In this document: positions 1-9,052 of the stretch, one piece after another
How positions within the stretch are numbered: the first letter of the stretch is position 1
Layout: the number at the start of each line of letters is the position of its first letter
Source of the DNA: Roseiarcus sp963835215
GTDB lineage: Bacteria; Pseudomonadota; Alphaproteobacteria; Rhizobiales; Beijerinckiaceae
Length of the DNA: 64,000 nucleotides
Reading direction: 5' to 3'
Assembly: GCA_963835215.1 (NCBI GenBank)
Contig: CAWIES010000002.1
Coordinates: forward strand, 496,001 to 560,000
Notes under the pieces: generated by a model
Told to the model about the DNA's origin: nothing
What the model saw: the letters and a program-made list of their open reading frames with translations, nothing else
Database searches by the model: none
Program-made: the position numbers and the translations under genes

Positions 1-235
1 CGCAATCGGCGAAGGTCTCGATGTTGCGTCGCGCGATCGCCTGCGTCGTCGCGCGATCGCCGGAATTGTAGGCCGGCTGGCCGCAGCAGCTTTGCGAGGG
101 CACGACCACCTTGCAGCCCGCGTCTTCCAACAGCTTGACGGCGGCGAAGCCGACGCTCGGGCGCATCAAATCGACGAGACAGGTGACGAACAGGCCGACG
201 CGGATCGGCGTATTGGCGGCTTTACTTTCAGACAA
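1..235 (-). CDS. lutA: LutA/YkgE-like (Fe-S)-binding oxidoreductase subunit, partial
   Basis: The minus strand encodes about 78 residues of an N-terminus that runs off the left edge of the window. It contains VGLFVTCLVDLMRPSVG near the start and SQSCCGQPAYNSGDRA further on. These are the N-terminal CCG-type cluster-binding motifs of the LutA/YkgE family, a subunit of the L-lactate-oxidising LutABC iron-sulfur complex. I chose a TTG start at 235 because GAGGGA lies about five bases upstream and no in-frame ATG is near. The gene is divergent from pncB. The glycolate oxidase operon (glcDEF) lies just beyond, so this end of the window concerns 2-hydroxyacid oxidation. The family call is firm; the substrate is inferred from homology only. 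Confidence 0.75.
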   Translation of the reverse strand, partial: MSESKAANTPIRVGLFVTCLVDLMRPSVGFAAVKLLEDAGCKVVVPSQSCCGQPAYNSGDRATTQAIARRNIETFADC

Positions 236-317
236 TGTTTCCCTCGCCCCTCTCGGCCGCGTCCGCCCCGCCGGCGGCGCCCTTGTCGCTCGCCGCGCCG
301 CAACCTAATGTCACGCC

Positions 318-1631
318 ATGATCCCGGATATCGCCACGCGTGTCTACAATCATACCTTCCGCATCGACCCGATCGTGCGGACGCTGCTCGATACCGATTT
401 CTACAAGCTGTTGATGCAGCAAATGATCTGGAAACAGCATCGCGATCGTCGGGTCACTTTCCAGATTTACAATCGCTCGACCGAAGTGCGTCTGGCGGAC
501 GTCATCGATGAGCGTCAACTGATCGACCAGCTCGACCACGCCCGCTCGCTGCGCCTGGCCAAGAACGAGCTGATCTGGCTCGCCGGCAACTCGTTCTACG
601 GCACCAAGCAGATCTTCGAGCCGGACTTCATGGAGTGGCTGGCCGACTTCCGCCTGCCCGAATACGAGCTGACCCGTAAAGACGGCCAGTACGAACTGCG
701 CTTCGCCGGTCCGTGGGTCGGTACGACGATGTGGGAAATTCCAGCGCTGGCGATCATCAACGAGTTGCGCGCGCGCGCCGCCACGCGGGCGATGAGCCGC
801 TTCGATCTCGACGTTCTCTATGCCCGCGCCAAGGCCAAGTTGTGGAGCAAGGTCGAGCGGCTGCGCACGCTCGCCGCCGAGGGGCCGCTGAAGCTTTCCG
901 ATTTCGGCACCAGGCGCCGCCACAGTTTTCTCTGGCAGCGCTGGTGCGTCGAGGCGCTGCAGGAGGGCTTGGGCGACAATTTCGTCGGCACCTCGAACGT
1001 CAAGCACGCGATGGACACCGGCCTCGAGGCGATCGGCACCAACGCTCATGAATTGCCGATGGTCTACGCGGCGCTCGCGGACACCGACGAGGCGATGCGA
1101 CAGTCGCCCTACGAAGTTCTGAGCGACTGGTCGAAGATGTATGGCGGCAATCTGCTGGTGGTGCTGCCCGACTGCTTTGGCTCGACCGACTTCCTCGAAC
1201 ACGCGCCCGACTGGGTGGCGGACTGGACCGGCGCACGGCCCGACTCGAAGGAGCCGCTGGTGGCGGCGCGCGAGCTGATCGCGTGGTGGCGCGCGCGCGG
1301 GCGCGATCCGCGCGACAAGCTGCTGGTGTTCTCCGATGGCATGGACATCGACTCGATCGAAGAGTCGGTCCGGGGCTTGCGCAGCCGCATCAACGTCTCG
1401 ATCGGTTGGGGCACCAATCTGACCAACGACTTCAAAGGCTGCGCCTCGGGCGGGGGCGACGGCGAACTGCGCGCGATCTCGATCGTCTGCAAAGTGGTCG
1501 AGGCGGAGGGGCGCCCGGCGGTCAAGCTCTCCGACAATCCCAACAAGGAGCTCGGTCCGCCCGACGAGATCGCGCGCTATCGCCGTGTGTTCGGCGAAGC
1601 CGGGATGGCGGCGCTGCCGGTGCTGGTCTAG
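318..1631 (+). CDS. pncB: Nicotinate phosphoribosyltransferase
   Basis: This 437-residue protein is full length for PncB. It makes nicotinate mononucleotide from nicotinate and PRPP with ATP hydrolysis, the first step of NAD salvage, in the cytosol. The N-terminal LLDTDFYKLLMQQ segment is typical of the family. IGTNAHELPM (about residue 240) carries the histidine that is autophosphorylated in the characterised enzymes. FSDGMDIDSI and SIGWGTNLTNDF are the phosphoribosyl-binding segments near the C-terminus. The ATG at 318 fits the usual N-terminus, although the ribosome-binding site is weak. The gene stands alone, divergent from the LutA-like gene and 112 bases before glcD. No other NAD-salvage gene is nearby. 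Confidence 0.95.
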   Translation: MIPDIATRVYNHTFRIDPIVRTLLDTDFYKLLMQQMIWKQHRDRRVTFQIYNRSTEVRLADVIDERQLIDQLDHARSLRLAKNELIWLAGNSFYGTKQIFEPDFMEWLADFRLPEYELTRKDGQYELRFAGPWVGTTMWEIPALAIINELRARAATRAMSRFDLDVLYARAKAKLWSKVERLRTLAAEGPLKLSDFGTRRRHSFLWQRWCVEALQEGLGDNFVGTSNVKHAMDTGLEAIGTNAHELPMVYAALADTDEAMRQSPYEVLSDWSKMYGGNLLVVLPDCFGSTDFLEHAPDWVADWTGARPDSKEPLVAARELIAWWRARGRDPRDKLLVFSDGMDIDSIEESVRGLRSRINVSIGWGTNLTNDFKGCASGGGDGELRAISIVCKVVEAEGRPAVKLSDNPNKELGPPDEIARYRRVFGEAGMAALPVLV

Positions 1632-1743
1632 GCCGCCGAGTTCGCAACGCGCCTTGCAACGCAATGGCATTCCGTGGATCATTCCGGCCCTTCCCGGAAC
1701 GCGACGCGATCGCACGCGCCCCGGGAGTTCAGAGGCGCCGAGC

Positions 1744-3177
1744 ATGTCGCAGATCGCCTTTCCGCCGCCCGACCCGACGATCCTCGCGCGGCGCGATGAG
1801 ATCATCGCCGGCCTCGCGGCGATCCTGCCCGCCGACGGCCTGATCGGCGACCTCGCCGGGCGGCGCGCCTTCGAGACCGACGCGCTGACCGCCTATCGCC
1901 GCATTCCTTTGGCCGTCGTGCTGCCGCGCACGGTGGAGGAAGTGGTGCAGGTGATGCGGTTCTGCCGCGACGCCGGCGTCAACGTCGTTCCGCGCGGCGC
2001 CGGCACCTCGCTCTCGGGCGGCGCGATCCCGCAGGAGGACGCGATCGTCATCGGCCTCTCCAAGATGAACCGCATCCTCGAAATCAATCTCGCCGACCGC
2101 TACGCGCGCGTCGAGGCCGGCGTCACCAATCTCGCCATTTCCGAAGCGGTCGCGCCGGACGGGTTCTTCTACGCGCCCGACCCCTCTTCCCAGCTCGCCT
2201 GCACGATCGGCGGCAATGTCGGCATGAATTCCGGCGGCGCCCATTGCCTGAAATACGGCGTGACGGTCAACAACCTGCTCGGCGTTCGCCTCGTCACGCT
2301 CGATGGCGACGTCCTCGAGCTTGGCGGACCGGAACTCGACGCGAGCGGCCTCGACTGGCTCGGCCTCGTGTGCGGCTCGGAGGGACAGCTTGGCATCGTC
2401 GTCGAGGCGACGGTCAGGCTATTGCGCAGCGCCGAGGGCGCGCGTCCGGTGCTATTCGGCTTCGATTCGGCCGACGACGCCAGCCGCTGCGTCGCGGCGA
2501 TCCTTGGCGCCGGAATTCTCCCTGTGGCGATGGAATACATGGACCGGCCGGCGATCGCGATCTGCGAGAACTTTGCCCACGCCGGCTATCCGCTCGACGT
2601 CGAGGCGATGCTGATCGTCGAGGTCGAAGGGGGCGAAGCCGAGATGGCGGCGGAGCTCGCCCGCATCACGACCATCGCCAAGGCGCATCATGTGCGCGTC
2701 GTGCGCGAATCGATGTCGGCGATGGAAAGCGCGCAGATCTGGAAGGGCCGCAAATCGGCCTTCGGCGCGACCGGCCGCGTCGCCGACTACATCTGCATGG
2801 ACGGCACCGTGCCGACCGGGCGGCTGCCCGAGGCGCTGCGGCGCGTTGGCGAAATCTGCGCCTCCTACGGCCTCAGGGTCGCCAACGTCTTTCACGCCGG
2901 CGATGGCAACATGCATCCGCTGATCCTCTATGACATCAACGATCCCGCCCAGCAGGACAAAGCCGAGCAGGCCGGCATGGAAGTGCTGCGAATGAGCGTC
3001 GAACTTGGCGGTTGCCTCACCGGCGAGCACGGCGTCGGCATCGAGAAGCGCGACCTGATGCGCGACCAGTTCTCGGAACTCGACCTCGCTCAACAAATGC
3101 GGGTGCGCGCCGCCTTCGATCCGCAGTGGCGGCTCAACCCGGCCAAGGTCTTTCCGCTCGACGGGAGAGCGGCGTGA
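1744..3177 (+). CDS. glcD: Glycolate oxidase subunit GlcD (FAD-linked)
   Basis: This 477-residue FAD-linked oxidase belongs to the GlcD family and oxidises glycolate to glyoxylate as part of the GlcDEF complex. The FAD_binding_4 domain shows PRGAGTSLSGGAIPQ near residue 80 and GGNVGMNSGGAHCLKYG near residue 160. The C-terminal FAD-oxidase domain ends with HAGDGNMHP and GEHGVGIEKRD, which are hallmark segments. The reading frame is open further upstream to 1585, but that extension overlaps pncB and resembles nothing. The ATG at 1744 (MSQIAFPPPDPT) matches the normal N-terminus and follows GAGG. The stop overlaps the glcE start as GTGA, indicating translational coupling. Confidence 0.93.
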   Translation: MSQIAFPPPDPTILARRDEIIAGLAAILPADGLIGDLAGRRAFETDALTAYRRIPLAVVLPRTVEEVVQVMRFCRDAGVNVVPRGAGTSLSGGAIPQEDAIVIGLSKMNRILEINLADRYARVEAGVTNLAISEAVAPDGFFYAPDPSSQLACTIGGNVGMNSGGAHCLKYGVTVNNLLGVRLVTLDGDVLELGGPELDASGLDWLGLVCGSEGQLGIVVEATVRLLRSAEGARPVLFGFDSADDASRCVAAILGAGILPVAMEYMDRPAIAICENFAHAGYPLDVEAMLIVEVEGGEAEMAAELARITTIAKAHHVRVVRESMSAMESAQIWKGRKSAFGATGRVADYICMDGTVPTGRLPEALRRVGEICASYGLRVANVFHAGDGNMHPLILYDINDPAQQDKAEQAGMEVLRMSVELGGCLTGEHGVGIEKRDLMRDQFSELDLAQQMRVRAAFDPQWRLNPAKVFPLDGRAA

Positions 3178-4388
3178 ACGACACCCCAGGGGCGTCTCGG
3201 GCGTCTCCGGCGCCTCTGGCGCCGAGCGACGAAGCGGAAGCCTGCGCGATAGTCAGCGAGGCGCGCCGGCGCGGCGAGCGGCTCGACATCGCGGGGGGCG
3301 GCTCGCGCGCCGGGCTCGGTCGCCCACCGGAGCGCGCGCGCGCGCTGTCGAGCGCGCGGCTGACCGGGATCGTCTTCCACGAACCGGCGGAGATGATCTT
3401 GCGCGCCCGGGCCGGAACGCCGCTCAGCGTGGTCGAGGCGGCGCTCGACGCGCACAGTCAGATGCTGCCGTTCGAGCCGATCGATCATCGCGTGCTCTAC
3501 GACGGCGCCGGCGAGCCGACCATCGGCGGTCTGACCGCTGTCAATGCGTCGGGCCCGCGCCGGGTCAGCGCCGGCGCAGCGCGCGACAGCCTGGTCGGAC
3601 TGCGCCTGGTTAACGGACGCGGCGAGGCGATCGCCAGCGGCGGTCGGGTGATGAAGAACGTCGCCGGCCTCGACCTCGTCAAAATCAACTGCGGCGCCCT
3701 CGGCGCGTTCGGGTTGATCACCGAGGCGACGTTCAAGCTGCTGCCCAAGCCCGAGACCGAGGCGACGCTGGTCGTCCGCCGCCTCGAGGACGCGCAAGCG
3801 ATCGCGGCGATGACCCGCGCCCTGGGCTCGCCCTACGGCGTCAGCGGCGCGGCGGCGCTCTCGCCCGGCATGGGGCGCGAATTTGCCCGCATGTTTCTGC
3901 GCCTCGAAGGTTTCGCCGATGCGGTCGAGTACAGAAGCGAGAAATTGATCGCACTGCTCGCCGATCTTGGCCCCGAGCACGTGCTGCGCGGCGAGGATTC
4001 GCAGCGGCTATGGCGCAGCGTGCGCGACGCGGAGTTTGTCGCGGAGCCGCGCGAGCGCGCGGTCTGGCGGGTCAATCTCCAGCCCTCGCGCGCGATCGAC
4101 TTCCTCGCCCGGCTCGGCCCGCGCGCGCGGGCGCATTTCTTCGACTGCGGCGGCGGGTTGATCTGGCTGACGAGCGACCCGACTCCGGCTGACGCCGCCG
4201 CCCTGCGCGCCGCGCTCGCCCCGCTCGGCGGCCACGCAACGCTGGTGCGCGCGCCCGCCGCGCTGCGCGCCGCGCTCGACGTCTTCGCGCCACTGTCCCC
4301 GCCGCTCGCCGCATTGACGCGGCGAGTCAAAGCGGCCTTCGATCCCGACGGGCTGTTCAATCGCGGGCGGATGTACGCGGGGGTGTGA
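3174..4388 (+). CDS. glcE: Glycolate oxidase subunit GlcE
   Basis: This 404-residue protein is the second FAD-binding subunit of glycolate oxidase. It is a shorter paralogue of GlcD without the long C-terminal FAD-oxidase domain. Family segments include PTIGGLTAVNASGPRR, in the position of the GlcD FAD motif, then GGRVMKNVAGLDLVK and GAFGLITEATFKL. A GTG start at 3174 is preferred: it follows GGGAGAG and overlaps the glcD stop by four bases (GTGA). An open frame continues upstream inside glcD but does not look like protein. The C-terminus has the expected AAFDPDGLFNRGRM motif. glcF follows 28 bases later. Confidence 0.92.
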   Translation: MNDTPGASRASPAPLAPSDEAEACAIVSEARRRGERLDIAGGGSRAGLGRPPERARALSSARLTGIVFHEPAEMILRARAGTPLSVVEAALDAHSQMLPFEPIDHRVLYDGAGEPTIGGLTAVNASGPRRVSAGAARDSLVGLRLVNGRGEAIASGGRVMKNVAGLDLVKINCGALGAFGLITEATFKLLPKPETEATLVVRRLEDAQAIAAMTRALGSPYGVSGAAALSPGMGREFARMFLRLEGFADAVEYRSEKLIALLADLGPEHVLRGEDSQRLWRSVRDAEFVAEPRERAVWRVNLQPSRAIDFLARLGPRARAHFFDCGGGLIWLTSDPTPADAAALRAALAPLGGHATLVRAPAALRAALDVFAPLSPPLAALTRRVKAAFDPDGLFNRGRMYAGV

Positions 4389-4416
4389 GGGCGCGTCAAA
4401 GGAACTCAACGAGATC

Positions 4417-5721
4417 ATGCAAACCCACTTCGACCTCGAACAGCTCGCCGATCCGCACACGAAAGCGCTGGAGCCAATCTTGCGCTCGTGCGTCCATTGC
4501 GGCTTCTGCACTGCAACCTGTCCGACCTATGTCGTGACCGGCGACGAGCGCGATTCGCCGCGCGGACGCATCTATCTGATCAAGGACCTGCTCGAGAGCG
4601 GCCGCGCGCCGACCGCCGACGACGTTTGGCCGATCGACCATTGCCTATCCTGCAATTCGTGCATGACCACCTGCCCCTCTGGCGTCGACTACCGGCGCCT
4701 CGTCGATCACGCGCGGGTGCTGATCGAGACGCGCTATCGGCGCCCCCTGCCCGACCGCCTGCTGCGGGCCGCGCTCGCCTGGCTGCTGCCCTCACGCGCC
4801 GCCTTCGCCGCGGGCGTGAACCTCGCGGCGCTCGTCCGGCCGCTCGCGCCGCTGATCGCGGCGTTGCCGCGCATCGGGCCGCAACTCGCGGCGATGCTGG
4901 CGCTGGCGCCCAAACGCCCGCCGCCGCGGGCGGCGCAGCGGCCCAGCGAGTCGCGCGCAGCGAGCCAATCGACCACACGCCGCCGCGTCGCGCTGCTGAC
5001 CGGCTGCGCCCAAGCCGTCCTCGCGCCGCAAATCAATGCGGCGGCGATCCGCCTGTTCAACCGCGCCGGGATCGACGTCGTCCTCGCTGAGGGCGAAGGC
5101 TGCTGCGGCTCGCTGCTGCATCACATGGGCCGCGAAGCGGGCGCGCGCGATCAGATGCGCGCCAATGTCGACGCCTGGACGCGCGAGATCGACGGCGCGG
5201 GCCTCGAGGCGATCGTCGTCACCGCATCGGGATGCGGCCTGACGATCAAGGATTACGGCGCGCTGCTCGCCGACGATCCCGCTTACGCGGCCAAGGCGGC
5301 GCGCGTCTCGGCGCTGGCGCGCGACGTCAGCGAATATGTCGCTGGGCTCGACCTTGCCTACAGCGCGCCGCGGTCGCTGGTCGTCGCCTATCACGCCGCC
5401 TGCACGCTGCAGCATGGGCAGCAGATCGTCGAGCCGCCCAAGGCGCTCTTGCGCCGCGCCGGCTTTAGCGTGCGCAGCCCGGCCGAAGCGCATCTCTGCT
5501 GCGGCTCGGCGGGGACCTACAACATCCTCCAACCGGCGATGGCCGCCGCGCTGCGCGCGCGCAAAGTCGCCAATCTCGAACGGCTGAAGGCCGACGTCGT
5601 GGCGGCCGGCAACATCGGCTGCCTGACCCAGATCGCCAGCGCGGCCTCGCTGCCGGTCGTCCACACTGTCGAGCTCCTCGACTGGGCAAGCGGCGGCCCG
5701 CCGCCGGTGGGCCTTAGTTGA
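4417..5721 (+). CDS. glcF: Glycolate oxidase iron-sulfur subunit GlcF
   Basis: This 434-residue protein is the electron-transfer subunit of GlcDEF. Two ferredoxin-like [4Fe-4S] motifs lie in the N-terminal third: CVHCGFCTATCP at about residue 25 and CLSCNSCMTTCPSGVDY at about residue 76. The C-terminal half holds two CCG (cysteine-rich) domains, seen as GEGCCGSLLHHMGREA and HLCCGSAGTYNILQ, which usually bind a further cluster or contact the quinone. The length is normal for the family. It is the last gene of the glcDEF operon. The downstream palindromic repeat starts only seven bases after the stop and may help end the transcript. Confidence 0.93.
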   Translation: MQTHFDLEQLADPHTKALEPILRSCVHCGFCTATCPTYVVTGDERDSPRGRIYLIKDLLESGRAPTADDVWPIDHCLSCNSCMTTCPSGVDYRRLVDHARVLIETRYRRPLPDRLLRAALAWLLPSRAAFAAGVNLAALVRPLAPLIAALPRIGPQLAAMLALAPKRPPPRAAQRPSESRAASQSTTRRRVALLTGCAQAVLAPQINAAAIRLFNRAGIDVVLAEGEGCCGSLLHHMGREAGARDQMRANVDAWTREIDGAGLEAIVVTASGCGLTIKDYGALLADDPAYAAKAARVSALARDVSEYVAGLDLAYSAPRSLVVAYHAACTLQHGQQIVEPPKALLRRAGFSVRSPAEAHLCCGSAGTYNILQPAMAAALRARKVANLERLKADVVAAGNIGCLTQIASAASLPVVHTVELLDWASGGPPPVGLS

Positions 5722-5728
5722 GGAGGCG

Positions 5729-5903
5729 CCCCTTCTCCGCGCAGCGGGGAAGGTGGCCGAAGGCCGGATGGGGTGCGGAAAGCAGACCTCGATCAGGGGG
5801 CTTTTGCGGCGACAGCCGTGCAAGCCATCCACCATTGCGGCGGCTTTCCACACCCCATCCGTCGGGCTTCGCCCGCCACCTTCCCCGCTGCGCGGAGAAG
5901 GGG
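5729..5903. repeat. Long palindromic intergenic repeat, copy A
   Basis: Two arms of more than 50 bases are nearly perfect inverted copies: 5729-5782 (beginning CCCCTTCTCCGCGCAG) and 5844-5903 (ending CTGCGCGGAGAAGGGG). They are separated by about 60 bases. The motif GAAGGTGGCCGAAGGCCGG is in the left arm, with a variant complement in the right. Copy B at 8776-8958 has the same arms, and a related element lies at 10645-10777. The element follows the glcF stop directly and could form a strong hairpin in RNA from either strand. The remaining gene-free stretch to 6167 shows only a probable promoter region for the next gene. Confidence 0.85.
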
Positions 5904-6167
5904 TGTCTGGCCTTAACTCTAATTAACCATTCTATTTCAGGGCCTTATTCGCATTTCGAGTCGCCCGCCTCCTCTTAATGGCGCGCGCATTTTGCAAACA
6001 AGGCCAATCCCTCCGCCCGCACTGTCATCGCAGTATCACATTGGCCCGACAGGATTGGGCTGGCGGCGCGATGCCGCGACACGTCGGCGTGCAACCTATC
6101 GCACGCCGTTTTTTATGCCCGGTCACTCCATCTTTTTTTGGTGGTTTTCGGGAGGGGGAGCAACGCC

Positions 6168-7649
6168 ATGGTTGACGTCGCCACGCAGAATTCACCCGGC
6201 CAATCGTCTGGCAAGACGGTGCAGGAATATATCGACGAATTGCCGGCGTGGGCGGACGGCACGTCACTGAAATCCACGCCGATGACGGGCATGCAGTGGC
6301 GCATCTGGGCGCTCGCGGCCTCCGGCAAATTCTTCGAAGGCTTCGTCGTCTTCATGGGCGGCGTGACGGTGCCGCTGATCGCCCGTCAATTCCAACTGGC
6401 TTCCGGCGAAGTGGGACTGGTCACTTCGGCGAGCCTGGCGGGCATTCTGGTTGGCACCATCCTGCTCGGCAGCCTGTCGGACTATTTCGGCCGCAAGCGC
6501 ATGTTCATCGCCGAGATGATCATCTTCTGCCTTTTCCTCGCGCTGCTGATCGCGGTGCAGAATTTCTGGTCCTTGGTGATCTGCCTGTTTGGCGTTGGCC
6601 TGGCGCTCGGCTGCGACTACCCAACGGCGCACATGATCATCTCCGAGAACATCCCCAGCGCCTCGCGCGGCCGCCTCGTGCTCGGCGCCTTTGCCTTCCA
6701 GGCGATCGGCGCCATGTGCGGCATCGCGACCGGCGCGCTCGTGCTGGTCATCTACCCCAGCCTCGACGCCTGGCGCTGGATGTACGCGACTGCGCTGGCC
6801 CCCGCGGTGGTTATCACCATCGCTCGTTTTTTCATTACCGAAAGCGCGAACTGGCTGATCGTGCGCGGCGAGCACGACAAGGCGGAACAGGCCGTGTCGC
6901 GCCTGCTCCACCGTACGCCGATCTACCCGCAGGCGGTCGCGCTCGGGCGCCATGTCGTCGACGAGGCGCACGCGGCCAAACAGAGCTTCTGGGCGCTGTT
7001 CAACTCGCGCAACCGCCGCGCCACCATCTTCTCCTCGGCGCCGTGGTTCCTCCAGGATCTCGGCACTTACGGCATTGGCGTGTTCACGCCGACCCTGATC
7101 GCCGCGGCGCTGGGCAGCGGCCCCGACAAGATCCGCAGCCCCGCTGACCTGATCGCCAGCGGCATCCACTCGGCCGAAGCCGCCGCACTGACGACCTCGC
7201 TGCTGATCGTCGGCATCATCTTCGCGATCGGCCTCACCGACCGGTTCGGGCGCATCCGCCTGCAAATCTTCGGCTTTCTTGGCTGCGCGGTCGGGCTCGT
7301 CATCGCCACGCTGTCGATCGACATGGACGGCGCGCTCAAGCTCGACCTGATCATGGCCGGCGTGATGCTGTTCAACTTCATGACCAATCTCGGCCCCAAC
7401 GCGCAGACCTACCTGCTCGCGGGCGAAGTGTTCCCGACCGAGGTGCGCGGCATGGGCGCGGGTTTCGCGGCGATGATCGGCAAAGTTGGCGCAGTCGCCA
7501 CCACCTATGGCTTCCCGATCCTGCTGGCCTCGATGGGCACCAAATCGCTGCTTTACATCCTCGCCGCCAGCTCGGTGCTCGGCGCGATCGTGACCTGGGC
7601 GTTCCGCATCGAAACCACCGGCGTAAATCTCGACCGGATCGGACGCTGA
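6168..7649 (+). CDS. MFS transporter (substrate unknown)
   Basis: This 493-residue polytopic inner-membrane protein belongs to the major facilitator superfamily. After a hydrophilic N-terminus of about 40 residues come about twelve membrane segments. The loop 2-3 signature is GSLSDYFGRKRMF. FFITESANWLIVRGEHDKA after TM6 is a variant of the sugar-porter PESPRWL segment. The second-half loop reads GLTDRFGRIRL, and GEVFPTEVRGMG precedes TM11. ATG 6168 is chosen because GGAGGGGGAG lies eight bases upstream; a TTG at 6138 would also be in frame. A PstS-like binding protein follows after 23 bases, so phosphate or another anion is a possible substrate. That is inference from context only. Confidence 0.85.
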   Translation: MVDVATQNSPGQSSGKTVQEYIDELPAWADGTSLKSTPMTGMQWRIWALAASGKFFEGFVVFMGGVTVPLIARQFQLASGEVGLVTSASLAGILVGTILLGSLSDYFGRKRMFIAEMIIFCLFLALLIAVQNFWSLVICLFGVGLALGCDYPTAHMIISENIPSASRGRLVLGAFAFQAIGAMCGIATGALVLVIYPSLDAWRWMYATALAPAVVITIARFFITESANWLIVRGEHDKAEQAVSRLLHRTPIYPQAVALGRHVVDEAHAAKQSFWALFNSRNRRATIFSSAPWFLQDLGTYGIGVFTPTLIAAALGSGPDKIRSPADLIASGIHSAEAAALTTSLLIVGIIFAIGLTDRFGRIRLQIFGFLGCAVGLVIATLSIDMDGALKLDLIMAGVMLFNFMTNLGPNAQTYLLAGEVFPTEVRGMGAGFAAMIGKVGAVATTYGFPILLASMGTKSLLYILAASSVLGAIVTWAFRIETTGVNLDRIGR

Positions 7650-7672
7650 ACGCTACACTGGGGGATTCTGTC

Positions 7673-8731
7673 ATGACGAATACACTTCGCCACGCGCTCG
7701 CGGGGGCCGCCATCGGCTTGGCGTTCGCGGTCTCGCCCGGATACGCCGCCGGCGTGACCCTTGATGAAAGCGGCTCGACTCTGCTCTTGCCGCTCTTCCA
7801 GTCGTGGATCACCGGCTACAAGGGCGTCGCGCCCGACGTCGTTCTCACCGCCGCGGGGACCGGCTCGACCGCCGGAACCGACGCGGCGATCGCCGGCTCG
7901 GTGCGCATCGGCGCCTCCGACGCCTACCTCTCCGATCGGGTCGCGGCGCACAATCCCGAGATCCTCGATATCCCGCTGGTCATCTCCGCTCAGACGATCA
8001 ACTACAACCTGCCGGGCCTGAACGACGCGAACATCCACATCGACGGCCCGACGCTCGCCAAGATCTATTCCGGCGTCGTCACGCAATGGGACGACCCTGC
8101 GATCAAGGCGATGAACCCAAACGCGGCGCTTCCTCACCAGACGATCATCCCGGTGCGCCGGGCCGACGGCTCCGGCGACACCTTCATCTTCACCCAGTTC
8201 CTCGATTTCTCCGCCGACACCTGGGAGGACAATCCCGGCTTCGGCACCGACATCACGTGGCCTAAGGTCGCCGCGGAAAAAGCGGTCTCGGGCAACGCGG
8301 CGGTGGTCCAGACGCTCGCTGACAACCCCTATGCGATCGGTTACGTCGGCATCAGCTACGCCGGCCAGATCGCCAAGGCCAGTCTCGGCACGGCGATGGT
8401 CGAGAACCAGGCCGGCAAGTTCCTGCTCCCCGATCCGCAGTCGATCGCGGACGCTGCCGCCAAGCTCGACCCGCGCACGCCGCCCTACGAGCGCATCAGT
8501 CTCATCTTTGCCCCGGGCGACGACAGTTACCCGCTGATCAACTACGAATACGCGCTCGTGTCGAAAACGCAGCACGACCCCGAGACGGCCGCCGCGCTTC
8601 GCGCCTTCCTGCTGTGGGCGATCTCGCAAAGCGGCGGCAACGCCGAGAGCTATCTCAAGCCGGTCGGGTTCATCCCCCTGCCCGATTTCATCCGCGGCCT
8701 CAGCGAAGCGCAGATCACCCAGATCAAGTGA
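7673..8731 (+). CDS. pstS: PstS-like periplasmic phosphate-binding protein
   Basis: This 352-residue secreted protein has an N-terminal signal peptide (ALAGAAIGLAFAVSPGYAAG, cleaved near residue 26). The mature part has the PBP-like fold of PstS. Typical ligand-contact segments are ESGSTLLLPLFQSW, GTGSTAGTDAA, IGASDAYL and RRADGSGDTFIFTQFL. YPLINYEYALV near the C-terminus is also family-typical. PstS captures periplasmic phosphate for the PstCAB ABC importer. No pstC, pstA, pstB or phoU is next to it. Its only operon partner is the MFS gene 23 bases upstream. It is either an orphan high-affinity phosphate scavenger working with a PstCAB elsewhere, or a binding protein for a related anion. Confidence 0.85.
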   Translation: MTNTLRHALAGAAIGLAFAVSPGYAAGVTLDESGSTLLLPLFQSWITGYKGVAPDVVLTAAGTGSTAGTDAAIAGSVRIGASDAYLSDRVAAHNPEILDIPLVISAQTINYNLPGLNDANIHIDGPTLAKIYSGVVTQWDDPAIKAMNPNAALPHQTIIPVRRADGSGDTFIFTQFLDFSADTWEDNPGFGTDITWPKVAAEKAVSGNAAVVQTLADNPYAIGYVGISYAGQIAKASLGTAMVENQAGKFLLPDPQSIADAAAKLDPRTPPYERISLIFAPGDDSYPLINYEYALVSKTQHDPETAAALRAFLLWAISQSGGNAESYLKPVGFIPLPDFIRGLSEAQITQIK

Positions 8732-8775
8732 GGACTGGTCAGCCCTCGCCGCCCGAACTCGACGCCCCAACAACA

Positions 8776-8958
8776 GCGCCCCTTCTCCAGCGAAGCTGGG
8801 GAAGGTGGCCGAAGGCCGGATGGGGTGTGGGCCGACACCGTGGCGCCGGACGATTTGCCCCGCTGTCGCCGCGCGCTTTCTTCGGCCCACACTCGCTTTC
8901 CACACCCCATCCGTCGGGCTTCGCCCGCCACCTTCCCCGCTGCGCGGAGAAGGGGCGC
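8776..8958. repeat. Long palindromic intergenic repeat, copy B
   Basis: The second copy of the element at 5729-5903. The left arm starts at GCGCCCCTTCTCCAGCGAAG and holds GAAGGTGGCCGAAGGCCGG. The right arm (8900-8958) is almost identical to that of copy A, ending GCTGCGCGGAGAAGGGGCGC. A nested inverted pair also occurs: GTGTGGGCCGA (8825-8835) against TCGGCCCACAC (8882-8892). The element fills most of the gap between pstS and the SDR gene. The rest of that gap (8732-8775 and 8959-9052) shows only the ribosome-binding site of the SDR gene. Confidence 0.85.
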
Positions 8959-9052
8959 GCCGTCCTGCCGCGGCGTGAATTGCCGCGACGTTCGTGATCG
9001 GGCAGATTGACGGCGGGATCGGCGGCACAATGCCTCCCCTAAAGGACAATCC

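Noticed and set aside
1..60. Repeated CGCGATCGC as a HIP1-like palindrome signal
   Set aside because: GCGATCGC is common in GC-rich coding DNA here because of Arg-Asp-Arg and Ala-Ile-Ala codons; no spacing or intergenic pattern was seen.
228..1805. Long minus-strand open frame of 525 codons opposite pncB
   Set aside because: It mirrors pncB, is Arg/Gly/Asp-rich without motifs, and arises from high GC in the third codon position.
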